The notes below the pieces were generated by a model, which was given only the letters and a program-made list of their open reading frames with translations, searched no databases and had not been told where the DNA came from. From the NCBI RefSeq assembly GCF_016055185.1, contig NZ_JAECVR010000011.1:1-64000 (forward strand): a stretch of DNA of 64,000 bases, given 5' to 3'. This DNA is from Paenactinomyces guangxiensis (lineage in GTDB: Bacteria > Bacillota > Bacilli > Thermoactinomycetales > Thermoactinomycetaceae). Each line of letters begins with the position of its first letter. Within the stretch, counting starts at the first letter, position 1. The translations under genes were made by a program, and so were the position numbers. Shown here in pieces: positions 26,412 through 35,600 of this stretch.

Positions 26412-28181
26412 ATGGAGATTCAGAAAAAGTATTATGAACACTTCCAAGTTGAAGATGTCCTTACTTTTTCCCGCGGTTCATTGCTGCTGGCCCGGTCTCC
26501 GGAAGGGACACAAGTTTTGTTGCATGAACTGAAAAGCAAGGATCTGCTTCCCGTTAATTGCAAAGAAAGCCTGCGGAAATTAAAACATCCCCATCTGGTT
26601 CCGGTATGGGACATTTATGAAGACGGACAATCGGCGGTGGTTGTTCATCCGATTGTATCAGGTGAACCCCTGACTCTTTTAGTTACCCCTGAGAAGCCTA
26701 TGCCTTATCAGTCAGCCATATACTTATACCGTCAATTGCTGCAGACGGTTAAGGATTTGACGGAATTGCCCCTTCCAATTCTGACTACCTTGGACCCGAG
26801 AAATATTGTGATGGATGGAAAACATCCCTATTTGCTTTTTTTTGATATCAGCAGTCCGGGACGAAAAGTGCAGCAAGATGAGGAATGGAGAAGCTTACTC
26901 TATTATTTGATAACAGGAACCCGGTTTGATGAAAAACGGTATCCGTTAGTTTCTGAGATCAAACTTGATTTTGATATTCCAAGGCCGGTTCAGAACTTGA
27001 TAAAAGAAAGTTTAAACCCGCGCCGTTCATTGAACGACATTCTTCAACTGGCAAAAAATACGGACATTCCCGTTAGCCAGAAAAGAAAAGAATTTCATCC
27101 TTTAATGGTTCCGACAGCGGTGAGTGCTGCCATCATTTCCATTCTTGTGGCGGGATATTTTGTTATGAGTTCCGATGTGATCAACAGCGGTGAGGCCATT
27201 ACTCCCGCTCAGCAGTCGTCATCTGATCAAACGGGAGTCTTTGAGCAAATACCTGCTCTTACATTTAAAGGTGATGATTTGAGCAGCCAGTTAACAAAAG
27301 AAACGATTCGCGGTGTTACACATATTCAATTTCAGATCACCCAGGATCGCCATGCTCCTTTTACCGCATATTTTCTTTCAGAAGAGACTTCTTATCAATA
27401 TGGAATCGGCATTGACTCAACTGCTGAATTAAGGGTTGTCGGTGAGCAACAGGAGCAGGTATACGGGAAGCCAAGTGAACGGAGAACCAAATATATTAAT
27501 CTAGATACAAATCGGACATATCAAGTGGATATGTATTACATACCCAATGAACGGTTGCGCATTTCCGTCAGGGAATTGAATAAAAAGGCTCAATGGGTGA
27601 CCGTGGGCCCGGTGATGAAAGATGAAAACTATCGTTTCAGATTCAGGGGGAACAAGAGAACACAGGTGAGTCAAGTGGTGCTTTCCCACTATGAAAACAG
27701 TCAGGAAGCAATTAATAAATGGCAGGAAGGACGCCCGTGGGATTTAGTTGATGGAGAAGTGCAGATGGATGAGAAAGGGATGTGGATTCAACCGGGATCC
27801 CAATGGCAGATGACAAAGCCGGGGTATTTTTCTTTTGTTTTTTCCTATACGAGCCTCCCTCCCAAAAACCCTATTCAAGTCAATCTTGAAACAGCTGAAG
27901 CCACTCAATTTAAATTTATCTGGAGAAAGAATAATGTCCTGGAGTTCATTCGGGTGGATGATCAAAAGACTACAGCTACCAAAAAGGTGCCATGGGATTG
28001 GAATTCTAAACTTCCTGCTACGATAAAAATTTATAATGAGTATACATTAATAAAAATTGAAATCGAGCAGGGGAACGAAAGGGAATCCCTCATCTACCAC
28101 CATGATTATCCTATTCTTGTCAAGAAGGGAACAATACCGATTCAAGAGGAGATGTATGTTGAAATCCCGCAAGAGAGCTGA
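26412..28181 (+). CDS. Pseudokinase-like single-pass membrane protein, copy 1
   Basis: A 589-residue protein. The N-terminal about 215 residues read like a degenerate protein-kinase fold: glycine-loop region DVLTFSRGSLLLAR, LRKLKHPHLVPVWDIYEDG (typical of the alphaC-beta4 region), then LDPRNIVMDG where active kinases have HRDLKPEN, and LLFFDIS in place of DFG. The beta3 lysine position reads VLLHEL, so catalysis is unlikely. One membrane segment (about 230-252) is followed by an external beta-rich region of about 330 residues. ATG start, AAAGGAAG upstream. The architecture recalls YukC/EssB (pseudokinase-TM) but the outer domain differs. The next gene is a clear paralogue. It lies between mrfA and mrfB. 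Confidence 0.8.
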   Translation: MEIQKKYYEHFQVEDVLTFSRGSLLLARSPEGTQVLLHELKSKDLLPVNCKESLRKLKHPHLVPVWDIYEDGQSAVVVHPIVSGEPLTLLVTPEKPMPYQSAIYLYRQLLQTVKDLTELPLPILTTLDPRNIVMDGKHPYLLFFDISSPGRKVQQDEEWRSLLYYLITGTRFDEKRYPLVSEIKLDFDIPRPVQNLIKESLNPRRSLNDILQLAKNTDIPVSQKRKEFHPLMVPTAVSAAIISILVAGYFVMSSDVINSGEAITPAQQSSSDQTGVFEQIPALTFKGDDLSSQLTKETIRGVTHIQFQITQDRHAPFTAYFLSEETSYQYGIGIDSTAELRVVGEQQEQVYGKPSERRTKYINLDTNRTYQVDMYYIPNERLRISVRELNKKAQWVTVGPVMKDENYRFRFRGNKRTQVSQVVLSHYENSQEAINKWQEGRPWDLVDGEVQMDEKGMWIQPGSQWQMTKPGYFSFVFSYTSLPPKNPIQVNLETAEATQFKFIWRKNNVLEFIRVDDQKTTATKKVPWDWNSKLPATIKIYNEYTLIKIEIEQGNERESLIYHHDYPILVKKGTIPIQEEMYVEIPQES

Positions 28182-28270
28182 TCTGGTTGGCAATCAAGAG
28201 AAAACCTCAAATGATATAAAAAATTTTTGCCTTCAGCCGTTTTATTTTATGACCTAGCCTGAATTTTGTC

Positions 28271-28299
28271 TTGATTTTTCTATTGCTTATAGTTAGCAT
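28271..28299 (+). promoter_or_regulatory. Probable promoter of the second pseudokinase-like gene
   Basis: TTGATT (28271-28276), 17-base spacer, TAGCAT (28294-28299). It mirrors the element before copy 1, suggesting the promoter was duplicated with the gene. Confidence 0.5.
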
Positions 28300-28374
28300 A
28301 AAGATGCCAGCAAATAGTTTGCAATTATTTACAATTTATGGCTATTTCATTTTTAAAGGTTAGGGGAAAAGCAG

Positions 28375-30159
28375 TTGAAACAGGAACAAATTAAAAAGCG
28401 TCGGTATTACGAAAGGTTTCAGGTAGAAGATGTAATTAATTTTTTCTCCGGACAACTTCTGCAGGCGAAATCTTCGGATGGTGCCCAGGTTTTTCTCCAA
28501 AGCATCAGAATCCCCCGTCGCCCTCTGCCTGATGGTTACCAGGATGCAATGCGCAGACTGCAACATCCCCATCTGGCTCCTATATTGGATGTGATGGAGG
28601 AAGAGGATCAACTGTTGCTGGTTCATCCACCTTTTGCCGGGGACCCGTTGCCCTTGCTGGTGAACAAAGAACGGGCGATGGAACCGGAAAAAGCGCTTCA
28701 CATTACGTATCATCTATTCCAAACCCTGAATGATTTGGAACAGCTGCCTCTTTCGTTAGGAGCGACTTTAGATCCGAAAAATATCTTGTTGAATGGGTTT
28801 AAACCAACGCTGCTCTTCTATCACATCAAAGATGAAAGCCAATCTTCTATCGATGAAAAGTGGCGTGAACTCCTTTACTATCTCCTGACGGGACAGGCCC
28901 CTGCCGGCGGTCCAAAACAATGTGAAAAGCAGTTGGAAAGTAAACAGGTTCCTGCTAAAATAGCTAAATTGGCTCTTCAGACTTTGGACCCCAAAATCAG
29001 TTTTCAAGATTCACTTCAGGCGTTGGAACGATTTGTTTCATCCAGGGAGAGAACTGACAAGGGGCTGAGCCGGGACAGCAAGAAAAAGAGATCTATTTAC
29101 ACCATTCTTTCTATTGTTGCAGCCGTAATGGTTCTGATCACCATTGCGATCTATCAATTTTATCCCGGAGCGAGTGTTGCCTTATCCCCACGGGACAGTC
29201 AAAAGAAGGGTGAAGCTCAAAACGAACTTATGCAATCAGTTTTATTTACGAATAAACAAACGTCTTATACGTTTCCGCATATGATAAAAGGACCTTCCAG
29301 AATTCAGGGGAAGTTTAGCCTGCAACAACATAATGAATTTGTCGCGCTGCTGGAAACCAAGGACAAACAAGCGGCATATGGGACCAAAATAGACAAAAAA
29401 GGAAGAATCGTTCTTTTTCAAAAAGCGGGAGATAAAGAGTATGAACTCAGTAACTCCGGGTCCGGGTACCGGATCAAACCAGAGCAGACATATTGGTTTG
29501 AATTGTATTATTTTCCGAGTGAACCCCTCCGTGTTTTCATTTATGAAGAAGGAGCGACAGATAAGTGGATGGCTGTGGGTACCTCAGCAGTGGATGCCGA
29601 GTTGACTTTAAGTTTTCACGGCCGGGAAGGAGCCACTCTGTTTACTCCGGAGATCAATGAGGTTCCTGACAAGCAAAGTGTTGAAAAAGCCTGGATGAAT
29701 GGCCAGCCCTGGCAAATCGATTCAGGTCAGGGGATTCTGACTGTGGATGAACGGAAACTCAACCGTTTGAACGTGTTTCCGAAGACTCAGATTCGTATTA
29801 ACGCAGCAGCCGTGTCCGAATTTAAGATGATTCCTCCCGAAGATGGAGATCCGTTACATATGGATATACAAGCAGCTGATGGCAGCCATTACCGGTTTAT
29901 CTGGGAAAATAAAAAGGCGAAACTTTATCGCATCCAGGACAAATTGGAGATCATCAATGAAAAAGCCATCGAGTGGGAATTGGACAAGAATGAGCCAATT
30001 CAAGTGGCGGTAACCCTGGTCGTGGACCAGTTGCAGATCAAATTAACTCATGGGTCCAATGTGGCGATGATTGAACATCCCACCGATACTCCGATTGCCC
30101 TGAAGGATCTTACTCTCCGCAACGCAAAAGGCTTTCAGCTGATCGAAACAAATCCATAA
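28375..30159 (+). CDS. Pseudokinase-like single-pass membrane protein, copy 2
   Basis: A 594-residue paralogue of the preceding gene with the same plan. Matching landmarks are YYERFQVEDVINF (copy 1 YYEHFQVEDVLTF), LQHPHLAPILDVMEE, TLDPKNILLNG (copy 1 TLDPRNIVMDG) and WRELLYYLLTG (copy 1 WRSLLYYLITG). The kinase-like catalytic Asp loop and DFG are again lost (LLFYHIK). A basic stretch (SKKKRS) precedes the membrane segment at about 241-262, so the N-terminus is cytoplasmic. The outer part has repeated beta-type segments (YWFELYYFPSEPLRVFIYEE matches copy 1 YQVDMYYIPNERLRISVREL). TTG start with AGGGGA upstream. A terminator follows. Ligand and role are unknown. Confidence 0.8.
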   Translation: MKQEQIKKRRYYERFQVEDVINFFSGQLLQAKSSDGAQVFLQSIRIPRRPLPDGYQDAMRRLQHPHLAPILDVMEEEDQLLLVHPPFAGDPLPLLVNKERAMEPEKALHITYHLFQTLNDLEQLPLSLGATLDPKNILLNGFKPTLLFYHIKDESQSSIDEKWRELLYYLLTGQAPAGGPKQCEKQLESKQVPAKIAKLALQTLDPKISFQDSLQALERFVSSRERTDKGLSRDSKKKRSIYTILSIVAAVMVLITIAIYQFYPGASVALSPRDSQKKGEAQNELMQSVLFTNKQTSYTFPHMIKGPSRIQGKFSLQQHNEFVALLETKDKQAAYGTKIDKKGRIVLFQKAGDKEYELSNSGSGYRIKPEQTYWFELYYFPSEPLRVFIYEEGATDKWMAVGTSAVDAELTLSFHGREGATLFTPEINEVPDKQSVEKAWMNGQPWQIDSGQGILTVDERKLNRLNVFPKTQIRINAAAVSEFKMIPPEDGDPLHMDIQAADGSHYRFIWENKKAKLYRIQDKLEIINEKAIEWELDKNEPIQVAVTLVVDQLQIKLTHGSNVAMIEHPTDTPIALKDLTLRNAKGFQLIETNP

Positions 30160-30178
30160 CAACAGATCAGGAGTGGAT

Positions 30179-30209
30179 AAGACCGGGACAGATGATTCCG
30201 GTCTTTTTA
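30179..30209 (+). terminator. Terminator after the pseudokinase-like pair
   Basis: AAGACCGG (30179-30186) and CCGGTCTT (30198-30205) followed by TTTAT. Confidence 0.85.
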
Positions 30210-30308
30210 TATGCGGGAAAAGGCAAGATACGCTTGCAAGCAGATTCTGCATGATTTATTCAACATAATCAGTTAAAATAGAAGCAGGAACCTAGCGGAG
30301 TTGATCAT

Positions 30309-31565
30309 ATGCGTTCCCTCAGGGATCGATTGCGGGATATTCATCATAAAAAAATAACCCCACCGCCAACCAAAACCTCTCCTGAACAGGACACAACCCA
30401 ATGGCAAGGATTTTCCTGGCAAGAAAACGAGTGGGGCAAGTACCTTGCCAAACGCACACAATATTCACTCGAGTTAGGAGAGGGACTCTATCAGTTACAT
30501 GAATTGTACAGAGAAGATCTGGGGCTGTTGGAGATGATCACACATAAAAAAGAGCGGATCAACATTGAGGATTTGCTCTTTTTTGATACAGAGACCACTG
30601 GGTTGGGGACGGGCACGGGTGTCGCCATTTTTTTATTTGGCCTTGGTTATTTTCAGGAGGATTCCTTTGTTTTGGAACAATTATTTCTGCCGGATATCTC
30701 CTCTGAACCCTCCTTATTGCACGATTTTGCCAGTCGGATCAATCAGTTTAAAGGGATCATCTCATACAACGGGAAAGCGTTTGATTGGAATCTGGTGGCC
30801 TCCAGATTTTCGCTCCACCGTTTGCCACTCCCGGGCCATTTGAGCCAGGGGGATTTGCTTTATCCTGCCCGGAGATTATGGAAGAAATGTTTGCCTTCTT
30901 GCCGGTTGCAAGAGGTAGAATCAAGCTGTCTTCATATCCGCAGAAAAGAAGATGTCCCCGGGTATCTGGCTCCGCAACTCTATTTCGAGTTTCTTCGCTC
31001 CCGTCAATTTTCTTTGTTGGAGGGGGTTTTTCAGCATAACCGTTTAGACATTCTTTCTTTGGTTTATCTGCTTATTCATTTGCTGAAGGCTTTGAACGGT
31101 ACAACGGCACAGGTGAATGCAGATGAGAAGATTGCCATTGGGAAGTGGCTGATGGAATGGGGACAACATGAGCGGGCGACTCAGCGGTTGGAAGGGGTAC
31201 TTGAGGATCAGGCCCTTTCCCGCTCGTTACGGGGAGAAGTTTACCAGACACTTGCAGGATGGTGGAAACGGGAGAAAAATTGGCCTAAAGCAATCCGCTG
31301 CTGGGAGCAGTGGCTGCAGGAAGCAGGATGGGATATTACTCCCTATGTGGAGTTAGCCAAGTATTATGAGCATCAGGAGCACAATGTGGATCAAGCGATC
31401 CATTATACCCGTCAGGCAATCGATCTGTTGCTGCAAAAAAAGATGCTCCGGCGATCCAGCCTTATCCAGAAGCAAATGGGGGAACTAAAGCACCGTGAGA
31501 ATCGCCTGTTGGAAAAACAATCGAAAAAAGGGTCCCCATTAGATCTTGATTTTAGAGATATATGA
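30309..31565 (+). CDS. mrfB: MrfB (YprB), DEDDh exonuclease of mitomycin repair
   Basis: A 3'-5' exonuclease of the DnaQ-like fold with a C-terminal TPR-like helical region. The first catalytic motif is FFDTETTGLGTG (about residues 94-105); GIISYNGKAFDWNLV is the second, and the His/Asp of the third lie in HNRLDILSL. The C-terminal part (about 270-400) is alpha-helical with TPR-like phrases (QHERATQRLEGVLEDQ, WPKAIRCWEQWL). In B. subtilis mrfA and mrfB are neighbours and act together; here they are about 4.1 kb apart. ATG start. The convergent terminator with dat follows. Confidence 0.9.
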   Translation: MRSLRDRLRDIHHKKITPPPTKTSPEQDTTQWQGFSWQENEWGKYLAKRTQYSLELGEGLYQLHELYREDLGLLEMITHKKERINIEDLLFFDTETTGLGTGTGVAIFLFGLGYFQEDSFVLEQLFLPDISSEPSLLHDFASRINQFKGIISYNGKAFDWNLVASRFSLHRLPLPGHLSQGDLLYPARRLWKKCLPSCRLQEVESSCLHIRRKEDVPGYLAPQLYFEFLRSRQFSLLEGVFQHNRLDILSLVYLLIHLLKALNGTTAQVNADEKIAIGKWLMEWGQHERATQRLEGVLEDQALSRSLRGEVYQTLAGWWKREKNWPKAIRCWEQWLQEAGWDITPYVELAKYYEHQEHNVDQAIHYTRQAIDLLLQKKMLRRSSLIQKQMGELKHRENRLLEKQSKKGSPLDLDFRDI

Positions 31566-31578
31566 TAAATTGAAATGA

Positions 31579-31620
31579 GGGATCTTTTTTCCTATAACAG
31601 CGATGTAGAAAAAAGATCCC
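31579..31620. terminator. Bidirectional terminator between mrfB and dat
   Basis: GGGATCTTTTTTC (31579-31591) and GAAAAAAGATCCC (31608-31620), a 13-bp perfect stem between convergent genes. Confidence 0.8.
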
Positions 31621-31640
31621 GCTTAGAGACACAGATTTGA

Positions 31641-32468
31641 TTAGGAGATCAGTTTTTGAAAAGCTTCTTGCAGCCTTCGGGTTACCGGACCGGGTGAGCC
31701 TGTTCCAATCGTTTGGCCATCAACTTTGATAATCGGACAGATTTCCATCGTTGTACTGGTCATAAAGCATTCGTCTGCGTCGAACAGGGCGGCACTATCG
31801 AATGCTTCTGTTCTGGCAGAAATTTGCAATACAGCCGCTAATTGTAATGTGATATCCCGCGTAATCCCGTGTAAAATGAGGTGGTCGGCAGGATGTGTCC
31901 ATACCGTCCCGTCTTTGACAATAAAGATATTGGTGGAGCTTCCCTCTGTTACAATTCCGTCCCGGATCAGGATTGCTTCCTGGCAGCCTTGATCAGCCGC
32001 TTTTTGCTTGGCCAGGACGGCACCCAGTAAATTCAGGCTTTTAATATCACAGCGGAGCCACCGGATATCTTCTGTTGTGACGGCGCAAATCCCTTGATTC
32101 TGTTCTTTCAGGGGCCGCGCGGAAGGTTGTGTGTAGGCGATAATCAGGGGACGTGCCTGTGCAGGAAAAGCATGGGTTCTTGGAGCGGTTCCCCGGCTGA
32201 CCTGCAAGTAGAGGTTTCCTTCTTGCAATCCTGTGCGGCGCATCAGTTCAAAAAGATGCTCTTCCAATTGTTCGAGCGGGTAAGGCAGCGAAAGGCGCAC
32301 TTCCCTCGCGCTTCTTTGAAAGCGGTCCAGATGCTCCTTTAGATGGAACGGTTGTCCTCCATAGACACGGATCACTTCATATACTCCATCGCCAAACTGG
32401 TAAGCGCGATCCTCAACATCAATCCTGGCTTGCTCACGCTCAATGATTCGGTTATCGTATAGTAGCAT
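31641..32468 (-). CDS. dat: D-alanine aminotransferase (fold type IV PLP enzyme)
   Basis: Interconverts D-alanine and 2-oxoglutarate with pyruvate and D-glutamate, supplying D-amino acids for the cell wall. The fold-IV hallmarks are present: RAYQFGDGVYEVIRVY near residue 20, the PLP lysine Lys143 in DIKSLNLLGAVLAKQ, and EGSSTNIFIV with the Glu that touches the PLP ring. DRAYQFGDGVYE and the lack of BCAT-specific residues favour D-amino-acid over branched-chain aminotransferase. I use the ATG at 32468 because GGAGGA lies nine bases before it and only one base before the ATG at 32477. Single gene. Confidence 0.9.
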   Translation of the reverse strand: MLLYDNRIIEREQARIDVEDRAYQFGDGVYEVIRVYGGQPFHLKEHLDRFQRSAREVRLSLPYPLEQLEEHLFELMRRTGLQEGNLYLQVSRGTAPRTHAFPAQARPLIIAYTQPSARPLKEQNQGICAVTTEDIRWLRCDIKSLNLLGAVLAKQKAADQGCQEAILIRDGIVTEGSSTNIFIVKDGTVWTHPADHLILHGITRDITLQLAAVLQISARTEAFDSAALFDADECFMTSTTMEICPIIKVDGQTIGTGSPGPVTRRLQEAFQKLIS

Positions 32469-32554
32469 GAAGTTCATTCCTCCATCTTTAATCGTTATTT
32501 CTAGTGTGAATCATTGTAAAGAAAAGCACAACCCCAATTTTCAATCAACTAATT

Positions 32555-32602
32555 TTTCAATATATAGTGGTTGCGGATTGTTAATATCACTATATATAGT
32601 GT
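32555..32602 (+). promoter_or_regulatory. Two NrdR boxes upstream of nrdJ
   Basis: Box 1 TTTCAATATATAGTGG (32555-32570) and box 2 TCACTATATATAGTGT (32587-32602) match the NrdR palindrome ACACTATATATAGTGT; centres are 32 bases apart, three helical turns, as usual for NrdR pairs. Box 2 lies between the -35 and -10 of the nrdJ promoter, so NrdR binding would block it. Confidence 0.88.
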
Positions 32603-32607
32603 ATAAT
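32578..32607 (+). promoter_or_regulatory. Promoter of nrdJ
   Basis: TTGTTA (32578-32583), 18-base spacer, TATAAT (32602-32607), overlapping NrdR box 2. Confidence 0.65.
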
Positions 32608-32648
32608 GAACAGGTGATGGATAACCGGACAGGAAAGGAAGTTATGTA

Positions 32649-35600
32649 ATGAAAATACATAGGTTTTTTACCCGCGCTGGTGAAGATCCGTACCAATCTG
32701 TAGAGTATTCACGGCGTGACTGCCGGATCACGAACCCGGACGGATCTGTAGTTTTTGAAATGAAAGGGGCGGAGATCCCCAAGGGGTGGTCCCAGGTCGC
32801 CTCAGATATCATGATCTCCAAGTATTTCCGCAAGGCGGGTGTTCCCCGGGTTGATGCGGACGGAAACCCGATTCTTGATGAAGAGGGCAATCCGGTGACC
32901 GGCCCGGAAACAAGCGTAAAACAGGTGATTCACCGCCTTGCCGGCTGCTGGAGGGAATGGGGAGAAAAAAACGGCTATTTTGATACGGAAGAAGATGCAC
33001 AGGCGTTTTATGATGAACTTGTCTATATGCTTTTGCATCAGATGGCTGCTCCAAATTCACCCCAGTGGTTTAATACGGGTTTACACTATGCCTATGGGAT
33101 TACGGGCAAGCCGCAGGGACATTATTATGTGGACCCAAACACAGAAGAACTGAAAAAAGCGGACAGCGCTTATGGGCGTCCTCAACCACACGCCTGTTTT
33201 ATTCAATCGGTGGATGATGATCTGGTCAATGAAAACGGGATTATGGACTTATGGGTGCGGGAGGCCCGCCTGTTCAAGTATGGCAGCGGGACGGGAACCA
33301 ACTTCTCGACGATTCGCGGTAAAGGTGAACCCCTGTCAGGAGGGGGAACTTCTTCAGGACTTCTCTCCTTCTTAAAAATTGGGGACCGTGCCGCCGGTGC
33401 CATTAAATCAGGAGGAACCACACGCCGGGCGGCCAAGATGGTTTGTCTCGATATGGATCATCCGGATGTGGAGGAGTTTATCAACTGGAAATCCCATGAA
33501 GAGAAAAAAGTCAAAGCACTCATCGCTGCGGGATACGATCCTTCATTTAACGGGGAAGCATACGAAACGGTTTCCGGCCAAAACTCAAACAATTCCATTC
33601 GGGCACCCCACGAGTTCTTTAAAAAACTGGAAGAAGACGGTATCTGGGATTTAAGATTCCGGACGACAGGTGAAGTATGCAAGCAGATTCCGGCGAGAGA
33701 ATTGTGGAAACAGGTGGGACAGGCTGCATGGGAATGCGCCGATCCGGGTGTACAGTATGACGGAACCATCAATGAATGGCATACCTGCCCGGCGGGAATG
33801 GATGGAAAACTGGGAGCCCGCCACAACCGGATCAATGCATCCAACCCGTGCTCGGAATATATGTTTTTAGACAATACCGCTTGTAACCTTGCATCGCTCA
33901 ATCTGGTTAAATTTTTTGATGCGGATACCTGTCAATTTGACATCCCGGCATTCCGACATGCTTGCCGCCTGTGGACGATTGTGTTGGAGATCTCCGTCCT
34001 GATGGCCCAGTATCCTTCCAGGGAAATTGCCAAACTCTCTTATGAGTACCGGACGTTAGGCCTGGGATATGCCAATATCGGAACCGTCTTGATGTTGTCC
34101 GGAATTCCTTACGATTCTGATCGCGCGCTTGCAATCACAGGTGCCATCACCGCCATTATGACCGGCGTTGCTTATACGACTTCGGCGGAAATGGCAAAAG
34201 AGCTGGGGCCGTTTAAGGCGTTTCCGACCAATCGCGAGCATATGTTGCGCGTGATCCGCAACCATCGCCGTGCCGCCTACAACGCGCCGGAATCCGAATA
34301 CGAAGGTTTGGAGATTTGCCCTCTGGGAATTCATCCGACCCTGTGTCCGCCCGACCTTCTGGAAGCAGCGCGCTCCAGCTGGGACCAGGCTCTGCACATG
34401 GGTGAAAAATATGGGTATCGAAACGCGCAGACCACCTTGCTTGCACCGACCGGAACAATCGGTCTCCTCATGGATTGTGATACCACCGGCGTAGAACCTG
34501 ACTTTGCACTGGTTAAATTTAAAAAACTGGCCGGTGGAGGCTATTTTAAAATTGCCAACCAATCGATCCGCCCGGCCCTTAAAAACCTCGGATACTCCCA
34601 GGCTGAAATCGAGGACATTTTGCGTTATGTGACAGGTACTTTATCCCTGACAGGGGCCCCGCACATCAACCGCGAAACATTAAAACAAAAAGGTTTCACA
34701 GATGCGGACCTCGACCGGGTGGAACAGGGGTTGCCGTCCGTATTTGAACTGTCATTTGCCTTTAACCGCTGGGCTCTGGGCGATGATTGCCTGGAGAGGT
34801 TAGGTTTCACCCGGGAACAGTACGAAGCTCCCGATTTCAATCTTCTCCGTGCTCTCGGGTTTACCCGGGCACAAATTGATGAAGCCAATGATGTGATCTG
34901 CGGGATGATGACGACTGAAGGGGCTCCTCATTTAAAAGAAGAGCATTATCCCGTTTTCGATACGGCCAATCCTTGCGGGAAACACGGGAAAAGATTTATC
35001 CACTATATGGGCCATCTCAGAATGATGGCTGCCGCACAGCCGTTTTTAAGCGGTGCGATCTCAAAAACAATCAACATGCCCCATGAGTCTACCGTGGAAG
35101 ATATTTTGCATGCTTATGAACAGGGATGGAAATGGGGTCTCAAAGCGGTTGCTCTCTACCGGGATGGATCGAAAAGCTCACAACCCCTGAATGCCCGTGG
35201 AGATCAAACAGAAGAAAGAGAAGAAACAACTTCCGAAAGTGTGGCTGCAACGTCAGAGACAGCCACGCCCACACCAGCGGCCCAGTTAAAAGAAGTAGTC
35301 GCTACCGGCCATGTTCCCAGTGTGCGCCGCCGCCTCCCACGTAAACGGGACGGTTTTACACAGGAAGCTCGTATTGCCGGCCAGAAAATCTTCGTACGCA
35401 CGGGTGAGTATGAAGATGGCTCTCTGGGTGAGATTTTCATCGACATGCACAAAGCAGGAAGTACAATGAGAGGCATGCTTGATGCGTTCGCAGTGGCTGT
35501 CTCCCTGGGATTGCAACATGGTGTGCCGTTGCAAAAATATGTGGATTCGCTGACATTTACCCGTTTTGAGCCCGCCGGTACGGTTGATCATCCCAACATC

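Noticed and set aside
31641..32468. Branched-chain aminotransferase instead of D-alanine aminotransferase
   Set aside because: Length of about 275 residues and the RAYQFGDGVYEVIRVY motif fit the D-amino-acid subgroup better.
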